A DNA stretch of 64,000 bases from Brevibacillus sp. Its GTDB lineage: Bacteria > Bacillota > Bacilli > Brevibacillales > Brevibacillaceae. The DNA is taken from contig JARDZO010000001.1 of the NCBI GenBank assembly GCA_029240815.1, forward strand, positions 13,404-77,403, in the 5' to 3' direction. The position numbers were made by a program, and so were the translations under genes. The stretch's first letter is position 1; every line of letters starts with the position of its first letter. Positions 1-7,828 of this stretch are shown here, one piece after another. The notes under the pieces were generated by a model. It was not told the origin of the DNA, did not search any database, and worked only from the letters and a program-made list of their open reading frames with translations.

Positions 1-384
1 CCAAATGTACATCGGAATCGAAGGGAAGTACGCCCCCATAGCGATCCCTAGCAGCAGTGCACTGATCATGGGACTAAGCACATAATCCAGCAGAATGGTC
101 CAACCTACGAGGAAGCCAATATGGGGACTTAGAGATTTCTGTGTAAATGTATAGGCTGCACCGGCATTTGGAAGGGCTTTTACCATTTGTGCATAGCTGT
201 AGGCCGTAAATAACATGACGATCAAGGCAACGATATAAGCGGTTGGAATCATCCCGTTGGTGCTATGAACAGCTACTCCATATGTTGAAAACATCGTAGT
301 CGGAGCCATAAAGGCCAACCCGAAAAACACAACGTACTTTAATGAAAGAGAACGCTTCAGCGTTGGTGAGCCCGTATTACTCAT
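1..384 (-). CDS. APC-family amino acid permease, N-terminal part
   Basis: The first 128 codons of a membrane transporter run off the window edge. The N-terminus reads MSNTGSPTLKRSLSLKYVVF, followed by hydrophobic segments at about residues 17-37, 47-64 and 86-110. The stretch ALPNAGAAYTF matches the conserved TM2/TM3 region of APC-superfamily amino acid/polyamine transporters. A strong GAGGAGG site precedes the ATG at 384. The gene starts 20 bases after the amidohydrolase stop, so the two are probably one operon and the permease may import that enzyme's substrate or a product. The substrate cannot be read from the sequence. Confidence 0.85.
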   Translation of the reverse strand, partial: MSNTGSPTLKRSLSLKYVVFFGLAFMAPTTMFSTYGVAVHSTNGMIPTAYIVALIVMLFTAYSYAQMVKALPNAGAAYTFTQKSLSPHIGFLVGWTILLDYVLSPMISALLLGIAMGAYFPSIPMYIW

Positions 385-404
385 CTACCCTTCCTCCTCA
401 TTCG

Positions 405-2018
405 TCACGTAAGGAAACGATTTTCATAGACCACATTACCATCCACGATCGTCAGCCGAACCTTCGTATCCGGTATTTCGTCTACCGGCACTTCAAAGAG
501 ATTTCGTTCCAAGACGACGAGATCAGCAAGCTTGCCTGCTTCCAATGTCCCGAGTTCATGTTCTCTGAAGACACCGTAAGCGGCTCCAGACGTATACGCC
601 TTCAATGCATCGGCAAGCGAGATTCGCTCATGCGGATGCCAAACCGTTTTTCCGCTGCTGTCGATTCTGGTCACGGCTCGATAAATTTGCAGGAGCGGAT
701 TGAGGACATCAATGGGGAAGTCCGTTCCAAACGCCAGCTTCGCACCGGCTTTTTGCAAGGTATGAATGGAGAAAACATGCTTTTCTCGTTCCGTACCAAT
801 GCGATCGGTGTACACCCCTCTTTCGGACATCGCTAAGTGATCTGGCTGCATCGAAGCAGTTACACCAAGCTCTTTGAAACGATGGATGTCATCAGGGTGA
901 ATCACTTCTACATGCTCAATGGAATGGCGAGAATCCCGCTTCCCGTTTGACTTTTGCGCTTCCTCATAGGCATCGAAAGCAAGACGAATCGCTCCATCTC
1001 CAATGGCATGAAAACGAATGCTGAAGCCCTCTTTATCTGCTTCCACCACCCATTTTTTGATTGTCTCAGGAGGATAAGACGTCTCTGTGCGTGTATCTGC
1101 TTGATCCGCATAAGGTTCGAGTAAATAAGCAGTGCGCGCAGTAATCACGCCATCGATAAATTGTTTCAGTCCGGACACTCGGAGCATGTCCGATTGGTAC
1201 CTCGCACGTAATTGCTTGGCATGTTCCAGATCGCCATCTAAAGCAGGCCACAAATGAATGCGTGCGGTTAATTCCCCACTGTCTTCAAAGCCTTTAAAAA
1301 CATCGTAGGCTTCTATTGTTTTCAATGCATGTAAATCATGGACAGCCGTTACTCCTAATCCTCTTGCGTAAGCTAGGAAATGAGAGAAGATTTCCTTCTT
1401 TTGGTCATGGGAAAAATCAAAGGCATGATGAATTACGGGACCCATTGCTTTTTCGAATAAAATACCATCGGGCTCTCCCCATTCGTCTTTTCCGATCTTC
1501 CCGTAAGCCGGGTTTTCCGTCTTCCGAGTAATGCCTGCGATTTCCAAAGCTTTCGAATTCACCCATGCGTGGTGACCTTCGGCGTGAAATAGAATGGCCG
1601 GTCGATCAGGAAGGATGCGATCCAAGGAATGGCGTGACGGCAATTGTTGGGTATCCCAATAACCCGCATCCCACATAAAGCCGATGACCCACGGATTTTC
1701 CGGTTTGGATTGTGCGAATTCGCGAATCATCTCTGCCGCTTCCTCTTCTGAGCGGGCAGAGAACAGATTGACACTCCCCAGCGCGACGGCACCTTGCATG
1801 ATGTGAAGATGAAAATCATGGAATCCCGGCATGATCAATTGGTCGTGGAAGCGATACATTTTCGTGTGCACACCGACGTAGCCTTTCAAATCTTCCTCAG
1901 AACCAACCGCTACAATTTTGTTGGCCTTAATCGCGATACAAGCGGGTTCGGGCCGGTCGGAAAGTCCTGTGAAGACAGCATTGCTGGAAATCATAACGTC
2001 AGCTGGCAGATGACTCAT
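405..2018 (-). CDS. YtcJ-like metal-dependent amidohydrolase
   Basis: A 537-residue amidohydrolase of the Amidohydro_3 (YtcJ) family. The metal-binding signature PGFHDFHLH lies near residue 70. Later His/Asp ligand blocks such as IRFHAIGDGAI, SIEHVEVIHPDD and LAFGTDFPID are present, with a C-terminal composite beta domain ending LTIVDGNVVYE. The frame stays open to 2141, but the upstream part does not resemble the family. The ATG at 2018 (MSHLPADVMISS) starts at the expected place, although its ribosome site is only moderate. B. subtilis YtcJ is of similar size (529 residues by recall). The gene lies upstream of the APC permease in one transcript. The natural substrate is unknown. Confidence 0.85.
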   Translation of the reverse strand: MSHLPADVMISSNAVFTGLSDRPEPACIAIKANKIVAVGSEEDLKGYVGVHTKMYRFHDQLIMPGFHDFHLHIMQGAVALGSVNLFSARSEEEAAEMIREFAQSKPENPWVIGFMWDAGYWDTQQLPSRHSLDRILPDRPAILFHAEGHHAWVNSKALEIAGITRKTENPAYGKIGKDEWGEPDGILFEKAMGPVIHHAFDFSHDQKKEIFSHFLAYARGLGVTAVHDLHALKTIEAYDVFKGFEDSGELTARIHLWPALDGDLEHAKQLRARYQSDMLRVSGLKQFIDGVITARTAYLLEPYADQADTRTETSYPPETIKKWVVEADKEGFSIRFHAIGDGAIRLAFDAYEEAQKSNGKRDSRHSIEHVEVIHPDDIHRFKELGVTASMQPDHLAMSERGVYTDRIGTEREKHVFSIHTLQKAGAKLAFGTDFPIDVLNPLLQIYRAVTRIDSSGKTVWHPHERISLADALKAYTSGAAYGVFREHELGTLEAGKLADLVVLERNLFEVPVDEIPDTKVRLTIVDGNVVYENRFLT

Positions 2019-2140
2019 CCTTTCATCATTCCTTTCATTTATCAATGCGTCTCGCAGGATGCATCCGAAAACGCTTTCACTAGCATGAGCCCAGTATAAA
2101 GTCTCGTCTAACTCCAGAGTAAAGCGTAAATTTACAGACA

Positions 2141-2187
2141 AAAAAACAGCCTCTGAAATGAACCTCTCGTCATTTCGAAGGCTGTTT
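2141..2187 (-). terminator. Intrinsic terminator of the merR-type gene
   Basis: A stem of AAACAGCCT-CT-GAAATGA against TCATTTC-GA-AGGCTGTTT, followed on the minus strand by a run of T (2140-2146). It overlaps the end of the MerR-type gene and separates it from the amidohydrolase transcript. Confidence 0.85.
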
Positions 2188-3051
2188 CTAGTCGACTTTC
2201 ACTTGAATCGGAATTTGTATCTCATAATAGGCTTCCTCATATTGATCCGTCAAAGAAACGTCCACTTGCATAATTCGGACGGCGTCACCCGTAATCACAT
2301 AACCATGCGTATCGCAATATTCGAGGAGCTTTTTCAGCTGAGTCAGCATTTTCTCCCGGATTAGTCCCCCGTGATAGGAACATATAAATGATCCTTTTTC
2401 AATCTTTTGCGTGGGCTGCTCCGACGCTTCCTCTTGTACCAGCAAGAAAATTTGCGACTCCAATTCGCCAAAACTGTGGGTAAAATCGGTTGTTTGACGG
2501 ATTTGATCAAAATACTCTTTTGGGATAAAGTCTCCAAATTTATTGCTAGCCAATACCGGAATCATTCCGCCGATCCGGCTTTCCAGCTCCAGGAATCCAA
2601 AGTATGCTTCTTCGGTATCCGCCCATTTTACCGGTCTGGCTAGCTGTATGTATTCCCGTTCTTCAAAATGCTTGACTACGATATCCGAATCCTTGTAGCT
2701 TTCGAGAAACATTTCAATGTTGGTTAACCGGTTCATCATGATGGTATGAATGGCTTGCAGTTCCTTTATTTTTTCTTGGATCTTGTCCATCGATTGTTGC
2801 AGGAATTGAACCGATTTTTTGACGTTGCGATTCGTGAGAAAATCTTTGATTTCCTCTAAGGAAAAACCGATTCTCCGCAGTTCCTTTATCGTTCCGAGAA
2901 CTTCATACTGGGAGATCGAATAATAACGATAACCCGTATCGGGATCGATGTGATACGGCTTTAGCAATCCGATTTTGTCGTAATGACGCAGCGTGTCCAC
3001 GCTAACGCCCCGCAGCTTCGCCATTTCTCCGATAGACAGCTTATTTTGCAT
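2188..3051 (-). CDS. MerR-family regulator with GyrI-like ligand domain
   Basis: A 287-residue regulator. The N-terminal MerR helix-turn-helix reads LSIGEMAKLRGVSVDTLRHY, with the wing DPDTGYRYYSISQ. A coiled-coil dimerisation helix follows at about 80-125, then a C-terminal GyrI/BmrR-like effector domain (YHGGLIREKM, ending YYEIQIPIQVKVD). This layout is typical of multidrug-sensing activators such as BmrR. The start is ambiguous. The ribosome site and ATG are duplicated in tandem and in frame, so initiation can occur at 3051 or 3072; the latter adds seven residues. It may regulate the adjacent amidohydrolase and permease, but no target is proven. Confidence 0.88.
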   Translation of the reverse strand: MQNKLSIGEMAKLRGVSVDTLRHYDKIGLLKPYHIDPDTGYRYYSISQYEVLGTIKELRRIGFSLEEIKDFLTNRNVKKSVQFLQQSMDKIQEKIKELQAIHTIMMNRLTNIEMFLESYKDSDIVVKHFEEREYIQLARPVKWADTEEAYFGFLELESRIGGMIPVLASNKFGDFIPKEYFDQIRQTTDFTHSFGELESQIFLLVQEEASEQPTQKIEKGSFICSYHGGLIREKMLTQLKKLLEYCDTHGYVITGDAVRIMQVDVSLTDQYEEAYYEIQIPIQVKVD

Positions 3052-3090
3052 GGTTTTTTCTCCTGCTGACATGGTTTTTTCTCCTGCTGA
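3049..3090 (-). repeat. 21-bp perfect tandem duplication of ribosome site and start codon
   Basis: Two identical 21-bp units (3049-3069 and 3070-3090), each carrying AGGAG, a six-A run and an ATG. The unit is exactly seven codons, so both ATGs are in the same frame and the longer product gains SAGEKTM. Confidence 0.95.
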
Positions 3091-3313
3091 GCAAAATTGA
3101 AAATAATCATAATCTCCTACAGTATACTTCAAAGTTAGCGTACATTTAAGAGAACGTGAACGGTTCATTAGTTGTAAATCACAAATGCATATTTTATGCC
3201 AAATCAAATAATCGCTCTGGGTGCCGGTTTATTTATGAGGACCCTGAATAGAAAAGTAATCAAATTTGCACGGTTTATCCATTTTTGAATATGCAAGCTG
3301 TTACCGATTAATC

Positions 3314-4366
3314 TCACTCTTCCACTAGTATTTTCATACTCACTTCCCCAACCCATTGATGATCCAGCATCGCCTTGAATCTAACGTAATGTTCTCCCGT
3401 TTTTTCAGCTTTGAATATTCCTACTACATACGTGTAGCTATGATCGGATGAAGTAGGTCCCTCAAGCCCTGTTACGTTGTCCGACCAAGTTACATGGTAG
3501 CCTTGCTTGGCATATTGTTTGGGTATTTTTGCGATGAGTACGACTTGCCCTCCTGCTCTCAAGCTAGGATTATGAACTAGCGGGACGAAACCCACCCTTA
3601 CATTTTTCAGTTCTTCCCGTTTCACTTTTATCCCTTTTTCTGCTATTCCCTCCCACTGCTTCCCTTTTTCATCGGTCATCAACAGTCGGAAGCGAATCGT
3701 ATACTCTCCCTCTTGTTGCGGAATAAAATACCCAGTGGTAGTATATTTGAAGGTTGATTGTACGGTTTTCGTACCTGTTACTTTTTCATCCCCATTAGGT
3801 CTAAAGAGCAGTTCAAATTTGGCATCATCATCCATTGTCCCTTTTTTAGGTGTGGATACCGTAAACGTAATTTTCTTCCCGACCTCATACTTGCTGGTCG
3901 ATGTCGTCATTTTCGATTCGACTACTTCTGGATTACCAGGCACAAAGATATCTCCCTCATTCAGGACCCTAATCTTTGCAGTAATGGAATCAACCGTATA
4001 AGAACGATTTTCTTCTCCCACTCCGATCGTGAACTTCAGCGTATAGTTTCCTTTTTTCTTGGGCGTGAAATCACCCGTGATCTTGAAGTGCTTTCCGTTA
4101 TCGGTCAAAACCGTTTCTACATTCTCCACCACTTTATTGGTGTCACCCTCAAAAGCAAACTCCGCTTTCTTTACCTCTCCATCCATGCTGAGAGATTCTA
4201 CTTCCAGCTTGTATGTTTTTCCCACAACGAAATAATCAGGTAAATCTTTAAACTCGAGTTCGAGTGTGGGCTCGGCAGGTGCTGACGCATTCGCACTCCC
4301 AAAGGAAACTGCCAGTCCTACCAGTACTGAAAAAAAGACAACAGACATTCGTATCCATAATCTCAT
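3314..4366 (-). CDS. Secreted protein of three beta-sandwich-like repeats
   Basis: A 350-residue predicted secreted protein of unknown function. Residues 1-28 form a signal peptide (MRLWIRMSVVFFSVLVGLAV, cleavage near SANASA). The mature part holds three modules of roughly 95-110 residues. Each ends in a similar strand pattern: GDFTPKKKGNYTLKF, GYFIPQQEGEYTIRF and GIFKAEKTGEHYVRF. This suggests Ig-like or other beta-sandwich domains for extracellular binding. No lipobox, catalytic motif or anchor is visible. The ATG at 4366 has GGGAG 11 bases upstream; starts further upstream would add a poor leader. It stands alone between the MerR gene and the anti-sigma gene. Confidence 0.75.
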   Translation of the reverse strand: MRLWIRMSVVFFSVLVGLAVSFGSANASAPAEPTLELEFKDLPDYFVVGKTYKLEVESLSMDGEVKKAEFAFEGDTNKVVENVETVLTDNGKHFKITGDFTPKKKGNYTLKFTIGVGEENRSYTVDSITAKIRVLNEGDIFVPGNPEVVESKMTTSTSKYEVGKKITFTVSTPKKGTMDDDAKFELLFRPNGDEKVTGTKTVQSTFKYTTTGYFIPQQEGEYTIRFRLLMTDEKGKQWEGIAEKGIKVKREELKNVRVGFVPLVHNPSLRAGGQVVLIAKIPKQYAKQGYHVTWSDNVTGLEGPTSSDHSYTYVVGIFKAEKTGEHYVRFKAMLDHQWVGEVSMKILVEE

Positions 4367-4478
4367 TGTGATCTCTTCTCCCTTTTTCATCATAGAATGT
4401 ACGGTTTCAATATTTTTCCAGATGATAATTACACTAAATATTACCATAATTGTTTTTTATTAAAAAGAGTTAGAATAA

Positions 4479-4515
4479 GCCAGTCAAAACACGGATCATA
4501 CCGTGCTAGACTGGC
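4479..4515 (-). terminator. Hairpin ending the sigma/anti-sigma operon
   Basis: GCCAGTC pairs with GACTGGC, and CACGG pairs with CCGTG inside the same loop. It lies 30 bases beyond the anti-sigma stop. The T tract on the minus strand is broken, so termination efficiency is uncertain. Confidence 0.65.
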
Positions 4516-4544
4516 CTGGCTCCTTTTCAACCGTTTTCCCTCTT

Positions 4545-5351
4545 TTACTCGCTCTCCACAGACAACGAATCGATGATTTTACCGATTGTCTCATGATCAA
4601 AATCCTTCTCGGCCATTTGATACATTTCGTAGGTGAATCCTTCATGCTCCCAAATCACAATTCCGTTCGCAAAATAGACTTTATGCCCGCTGATTGTTTC
4701 GATTTTGACTTGATCCGTGGTACTGATACCGTTTTTCGAACCAGTTGAGATCAACATTGAAATGACCTCGTCTCCCTTTGCATATTGCACCTCCACCATC
4801 TGTTTTCCATGAATGACACTGTTCACATATTGATAATCCGACATCCATCCTGGTGTAGGGAAGTCGATTCCCAAAGCCTCACGCGCTTCTTTCACCGTCA
4901 TCTTTTTCGGGGCCACTCCTCTTTGTGATTTTTCCGGGGAATCGGGAGAAACCGGCGCTGGGCCTACAGTGGCTTCTTCTCGTTTGTTATCTACAGAACT
5001 GTATTCCTTCTCAACAGGCAGCTCTTTATCGTATTGAGTAATTTCCATGTTTCCAACCTGGAAGCGTGCCAAGATCGATTGAATCATCCCTTGCGCAAAT
5101 GAGGTAGTCGAAAATGCACCGCAAAGAAGGACAACAGCAACAGCACTAACCGTGAGTGATTTCCATTTATTTTTTCTCATGAGTATCCCATCCTCTTCTT
5201 GTTTGGTATCGAATTTTTGAATGGTTCCTGCTTCTAGTTTGAATTTCAGGCGCTTGTAAATCCGGTCTTTGTGCGCATTTCCATCGATTTCAGTCTCTGT
5301 GAGCAAGTCCGTCACTTCCCGAAATTCACGAAGATCCCGTTTTTTATTCAT
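4545..5351 (-). CDS. Membrane anti-sigma factor with DUF4367-like domain
   Basis: A 268-residue protein with a cytoplasmic N-terminal region (1-62), one transmembrane helix at about 64-86 (SLTVSAVAVVLLCGAFSTTS) and an extracellular C-terminal domain. The latter contains the block VKEAREALGIDFPTPGWM and a GHKVYFANGIVIWEHEGFTY strand pair, the usual look of DUF4367 anti-sigma sensors. The start codon overlaps the end of the ECF sigma gene by 8 bases (ATGAATAA), indicating translational coupling. The role as the sigma factor's inhibitor is inferred from topology and position. Confidence 0.82.
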   Translation of the reverse strand: MNKKRDLREFREVTDLLTETEIDGNAHKDRIYKRLKFKLEAGTIQKFDTKQEEDGILMRKNKWKSLTVSAVAVVLLCGAFSTTSFAQGMIQSILARFQVGNMEITQYDKELPVEKEYSSVDNKREEATVGPAPVSPDSPEKSQRGVAPKKMTVKEAREALGIDFPTPGWMSDYQYVNSVIHGKQMVEVQYAKGDEVISMLISTGSKNGISTTDQVKIETISGHKVYFANGIVIWEHEGFTYEMYQMAEKDFDHETIGKIIDSLSVESE

Positions 5352-5928
5352 ACAGGAACCCTCCTTTATCCAGTTCTTTTTGCAGCTTTTTTAAACTTCT
5401 GTAGAGAACTACCCCAATATTTGAGCCACTTACGCCCAAGAGGTCAGCAATTTCCGAGTTTTTTAGGCCCGCTGCGTATTTCATGGCAATGATATTTCGT
5501 TCCTTGTCACTTAGCTTTGCGAGTGCCAGAAACAAGGCTCGGTTGTTGTCGCCCTGGATCACCATTTCTTCGGGTGATGGCTTGGCTAGAACCATATCCA
5601 GGATGGAATCCAGCGAAAAGACCGCTCTTTTTTTCTTCAGTGAGCGAAAGTAATCCGTGACAGCATTTCTCGCAATGGCAAACAGCCACACTTCAAAATT
5701 CGATTTTTCCGGTGAGAAGGTACTGTATTTGGAAATAACCGCTTCAAAGATATGACTGCATAATTCTTCGGCTGCGTAGTGGTTATTGATTCGATAGCAA
5801 ACATATTTATAGACACGTGTATAGTACGCATCATAGATTTGAGTAAATATCTCTGACGACAGGAGTCTGTCATGCGTGTCGCTTTGTTGGCTGTGGCAAA
5901 ATCCTGATGGTATCTGGACGATCTCCAC
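5344..5928 (-). CDS. ECF RNA polymerase sigma factor
   Basis: A 194-residue sigma-70 family protein of extracytoplasmic-function type. Region 2 spans about 25-95 (AAEELCSHIFEAVI, FEVWLFAIARNAVTDYFR). Region 4 spans about 130-185 (LSDKERNIIAMKYAAGLKNS, then an HTH around IADLLGVSGSNIGVVLYR). The GTG start at 5928 has GGAGGAG six bases upstream. It is co-transcribed with the overlapping anti-sigma gene. A perfect 20-bp palindrome lies just upstream (5956-5975). Its regulon is unknown. Confidence 0.9.
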   Translation of the reverse strand: MEIVQIPSGFCHSQQSDTHDRLLSSEIFTQIYDAYYTRVYKYVCYRINNHYAAEELCSHIFEAVISKYSTFSPEKSNFEVWLFAIARNAVTDYFRSLKKKRAVFSLDSILDMVLAKPSPEEMVIQGDNNRALFLALAKLSDKERNIIAMKYAAGLKNSEIADLLGVSGSNIGVVLYRSLKKLQKELDKGGFLYE

Positions 5929-5955
5929 CTGTTTCTCCTCCCTTCCTTCGTCATC

Positions 5956-5975
5956 AACAAATTGCGCAATTTGTT
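5956..5975. promoter_or_regulatory. Perfect 20-bp palindrome upstream of the ECF sigma gene
   Basis: AACAAATTGCGCAATTTGTT is a perfect inverted repeat without a loop, 27 bases before the sigma gene start. The form suits a dimeric repressor operator. A plus-strand terminator (T run follows on that side) is less likely because nothing is transcribed toward it. Confidence 0.6.
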
Positions 5976-6029
5976 TTTAGAAGTCTTACAGTAGCTAATA
6001 CGTAAAACTCGCGATTGTATTAACAAACA

Positions 6030-6057
6030 AAAAAAACTGACTTCAAATAGAAGTCAG
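6030..6057 (-). terminator. Terminator of the LysE-family gene
   Basis: CTGACTTC and GAAGTCAG form an 8-bp stem with a five-base loop. Eight T follow on the minus strand, about 70 bases past the transporter stop. Confidence 0.85.
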
Positions 6058-6128
6058 CTCAGCAGAAATACTATCCTGAAACATCTTGCTCATCCGATCA
6101 CCTGCGTTCTTCGTAAATATATCACTCA

Positions 6129-6755
6129 TCACCGACTCTGAAATGCCACTTTCAATCCCAGCCCGATATAAATGACTCCGACCAATTTACCGCTCCAGCG
6201 TCCCATCCATGGAACACGCTTGACCAGTCTTCCAAGCTGGCGAACGCTTATCGCGATCAATGTCGTGTACATCACACTAAGCGTCACAAAGAGCAGTCCC
6301 AGTACCAAAAACTGAAGGAACGAAGCCCCGCTCTCTGGATGAACAAACTGAGGCAAGAATGCTAAAAAGAACAGTGCTGTCTTCGGATTTAATACTTCGA
6401 CTAGAATGGCTTCACTGTATGTACGCAGGTTGGACATCGGTGCTACTTGCGGCAAACTCGGATCTGATGGTTTCTCTAAGATCGCTCGAATCCCCAGGTA
6501 AAGCAAGTACGCGGCACCGGCAAATTTGACGACCTGGAAAGCCATCGCGGAAGTCATCAGGATGGCCGACAAACCGATTGCCGCAAAAAGCGTATGGATT
6601 AAATCTCCCGTAGCAATGCCGAGACCAGCCATAATACCAGCCTGGCGTCCGCCCTGTACTGTACGAGTGGCAGTCAATAGTACTGCTGGCCCAGGTATCA
6701 AAAACAAGCCGATGACAATGATAATGAATGTGCTCAATGTGGAAACGGTAAACAT
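6129..6755 (-). CDS. LysE/RhtB-family amino acid exporter
   Basis: A 208-residue inner-membrane exporter. The N-terminus carries the family signature IPGPAVLLTATRTVQGGRQA with GLGIATGDLIHTL. About six hydrophobic helices are visible, including VEVLNPKTALFFLAFLPQFV, the conserved proline/asparagine block in the middle of the family. Length and motifs are typical. It would export an amino acid or similar small metabolite; the substrate is unknown. It is divergent from the SRPBCC-arsR operon, and its own terminator follows. Confidence 0.88.
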   Translation of the reverse strand: MFTVSTLSTFIIIVIGLFLIPGPAVLLTATRTVQGGRQAGIMAGLGIATGDLIHTLFAAIGLSAILMTSAMAFQVVKFAGAAYLLYLGIRAILEKPSDPSLPQVAPMSNLRTYSEAILVEVLNPKTALFFLAFLPQFVHPESGASFLQFLVLGLLFVTLSVMYTTLIAISVRQLGRLVKRVPWMGRWSGKLVGVIYIGLGLKVAFQSR

Positions 6756-6833
6756 GTGCTCCTCCCCTTGCCTTCCTTTTCTCTTCTCCCCCTATTGTAA
6801 CGGGGAGCAAGCAATCTGGTAAACGGAAACTAC

Positions 6834-6887
6834 TTGACGCGAAACCAATTGGTTTCCTATAATAAACGCGAAACGTTTTGGTTTCGC
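6834..6887 (+). promoter_or_regulatory. Promoter with two palindromic operators for SRPBCC-arsR
   Basis: TTGACG at 6834 and TATAAT at 6858, 18 bp apart, form a sigma-A-type promoter. A perfect palindrome GAAACCAATTGGTTTC (6841-6856) fills the spacer. A second copy with GCGAAAC and GTTTCGC arms (6868-6874 and 6881-6887) covers the expected transcription start, about 29 bp centre to centre. The second could also fold as a small hairpin followed by five T. The ArsR product of the same operon is the obvious ligand. Confidence 0.75.
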
Positions 6888-6933
6888 TTTTTGATTTGTC
6901 TGTTACTTGATTTCATTCATATGGAGGTTGCTC

Positions 6934-7359
6934 ATGTCAAACCATGCCAACGGAACGATTCCTGATATCGTTCAGACACTCGTATTTGAAGCTCCTTTGC
7001 AAAAAGTATGGCAAGCTGTTTCTACTGCAGATGGGATTACTGCTTGGTTTATGCCAAACGATTTTCAAGCCATTGAAGGACATGCCTTCACGATTTTCTC
7101 GCCTTATGGAGACTCGCCATGCGTGGTAAAAGAGCTGGATCCCCCCAATCGCCTCGTTTTTACATGGGGCAAGGACTGGGTTGTCACCTTCTCCTTGAAG
7201 GATCTGGATGGGAAAACAGAGTTTACTTTGATCCACTCCGGCTGGTCCGAAGCCACCGTCACAGAAGTGGGCGAAACACATACCGTTGTCAGAGATCGCA
7301 TGAATCAAGGCTGGGGTTCTTCTGTACTGCCTAAACTGCGCCAATACGTGGAGCAGTAA
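6934..7359 (+). CDS. SRPBCC (AHSA1-like) protein
   Basis: A 141-residue START/SRPBCC-fold protein: FEAPLQKVWQAVSTADGITA, then WFMPNDFQAIEGHAFTIFSP, ELDPPNRLVFTWGKDW and a C-terminal helix near MNQGWGSSVLPKLRQYV. The family binds hydrophobic ligands in a deep cavity; the ligand here is unknown. The ATG at 6934 has GGAGG six bases upstream. Its stop overlaps the start of the ArsR gene (TAATG), so the two are translationally coupled. Pairs of AHSA1 proteins and ArsR regulators are common in Firmicutes and actinobacteria. Confidence 0.88.
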   Translation: MSNHANGTIPDIVQTLVFEAPLQKVWQAVSTADGITAWFMPNDFQAIEGHAFTIFSPYGDSPCVVKELDPPNRLVFTWGKDWVVTFSLKDLDGKTEFTLIHSGWSEATVTEVGETHTVVRDRMNQGWGSSVLPKLRQYVEQ

Positions 7360-7745
7360 TGAGCTCATCTGCCGCCAAGCATGATGTCTTTCAAGCCATC
7401 GCAGACCCGACCAGGCGCCAGCTTTTGCATCTGCTAGTCGAGCAGGAAATGTCGGTCACAACGATCAGCGGACATTTTCCCATGAGTCGGACAGCCGTTT
7501 CCAAGCATCTGCGAGTCTTGTCAGAAGCAGGTCTGGTCAAAGAGCAAAAGGTGGGCCGCGAGACGAGATACCGCATGCTTCCGGAGCCATTGATGGAACT
7601 GAGGGACTGGCTGTCATACTACGAGCGTTTTTGGGAGAACAAAATGCAAGCGCTCAAACGCTTTGTGGAGGAAGAGCCATCCGAGGACAGCTTGCCTGCC
7701 AAGCCCGGACTGGTAGAAAGATCGCCTAAAAAAAATTCTCGCTGA
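7359..7745 (+). CDS. ArsR-family repressor
   Basis: A 128-residue winged-helix regulator. The core is VFQAIADPTRRQLLHLLVEQ, then MSVTTISGHFPMSRTAVSKH as the helix-turn-helix and VGRETRYRML as the wing. No metal-binding CxC is present in the recognition helix, so it belongs to the non-metal ArsR group that accompanies SRPBCC proteins. The last 30 residues are charged and probably disordered. It probably autoregulates through the two palindromes at 6841-6887. Confidence 0.9.
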   Translation: MSSSAAKHDVFQAIADPTRRQLLHLLVEQEMSVTTISGHFPMSRTAVSKHLRVLSEAGLVKEQKVGRETRYRMLPEPLMELRDWLSYYERFWENKMQALKRFVEEEPSEDSLPAKPGLVERSPKKNSR

Positions 7746-7828
7746 CGAATGTGCAAGTCATTGAAACGGATCGCGATGGATCTCGTCCCATATACGTAAA
7801 ACTCACAACATGAGACGAGGTGGCTCTA

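Noticed and set aside
2019..2141. N-terminal extension of the amidohydrolase
   Set aside because: The extra 41 residues lack family similarity, and the ATG at 2018 begins the expected N-terminus.
6868..6890. Attenuator-type terminator in the SRPBCC-arsR leader
   Set aside because: The stem is only 7 bp and matches the operator palindrome upstream, so an operator copy is the simpler reading; not fully excluded.
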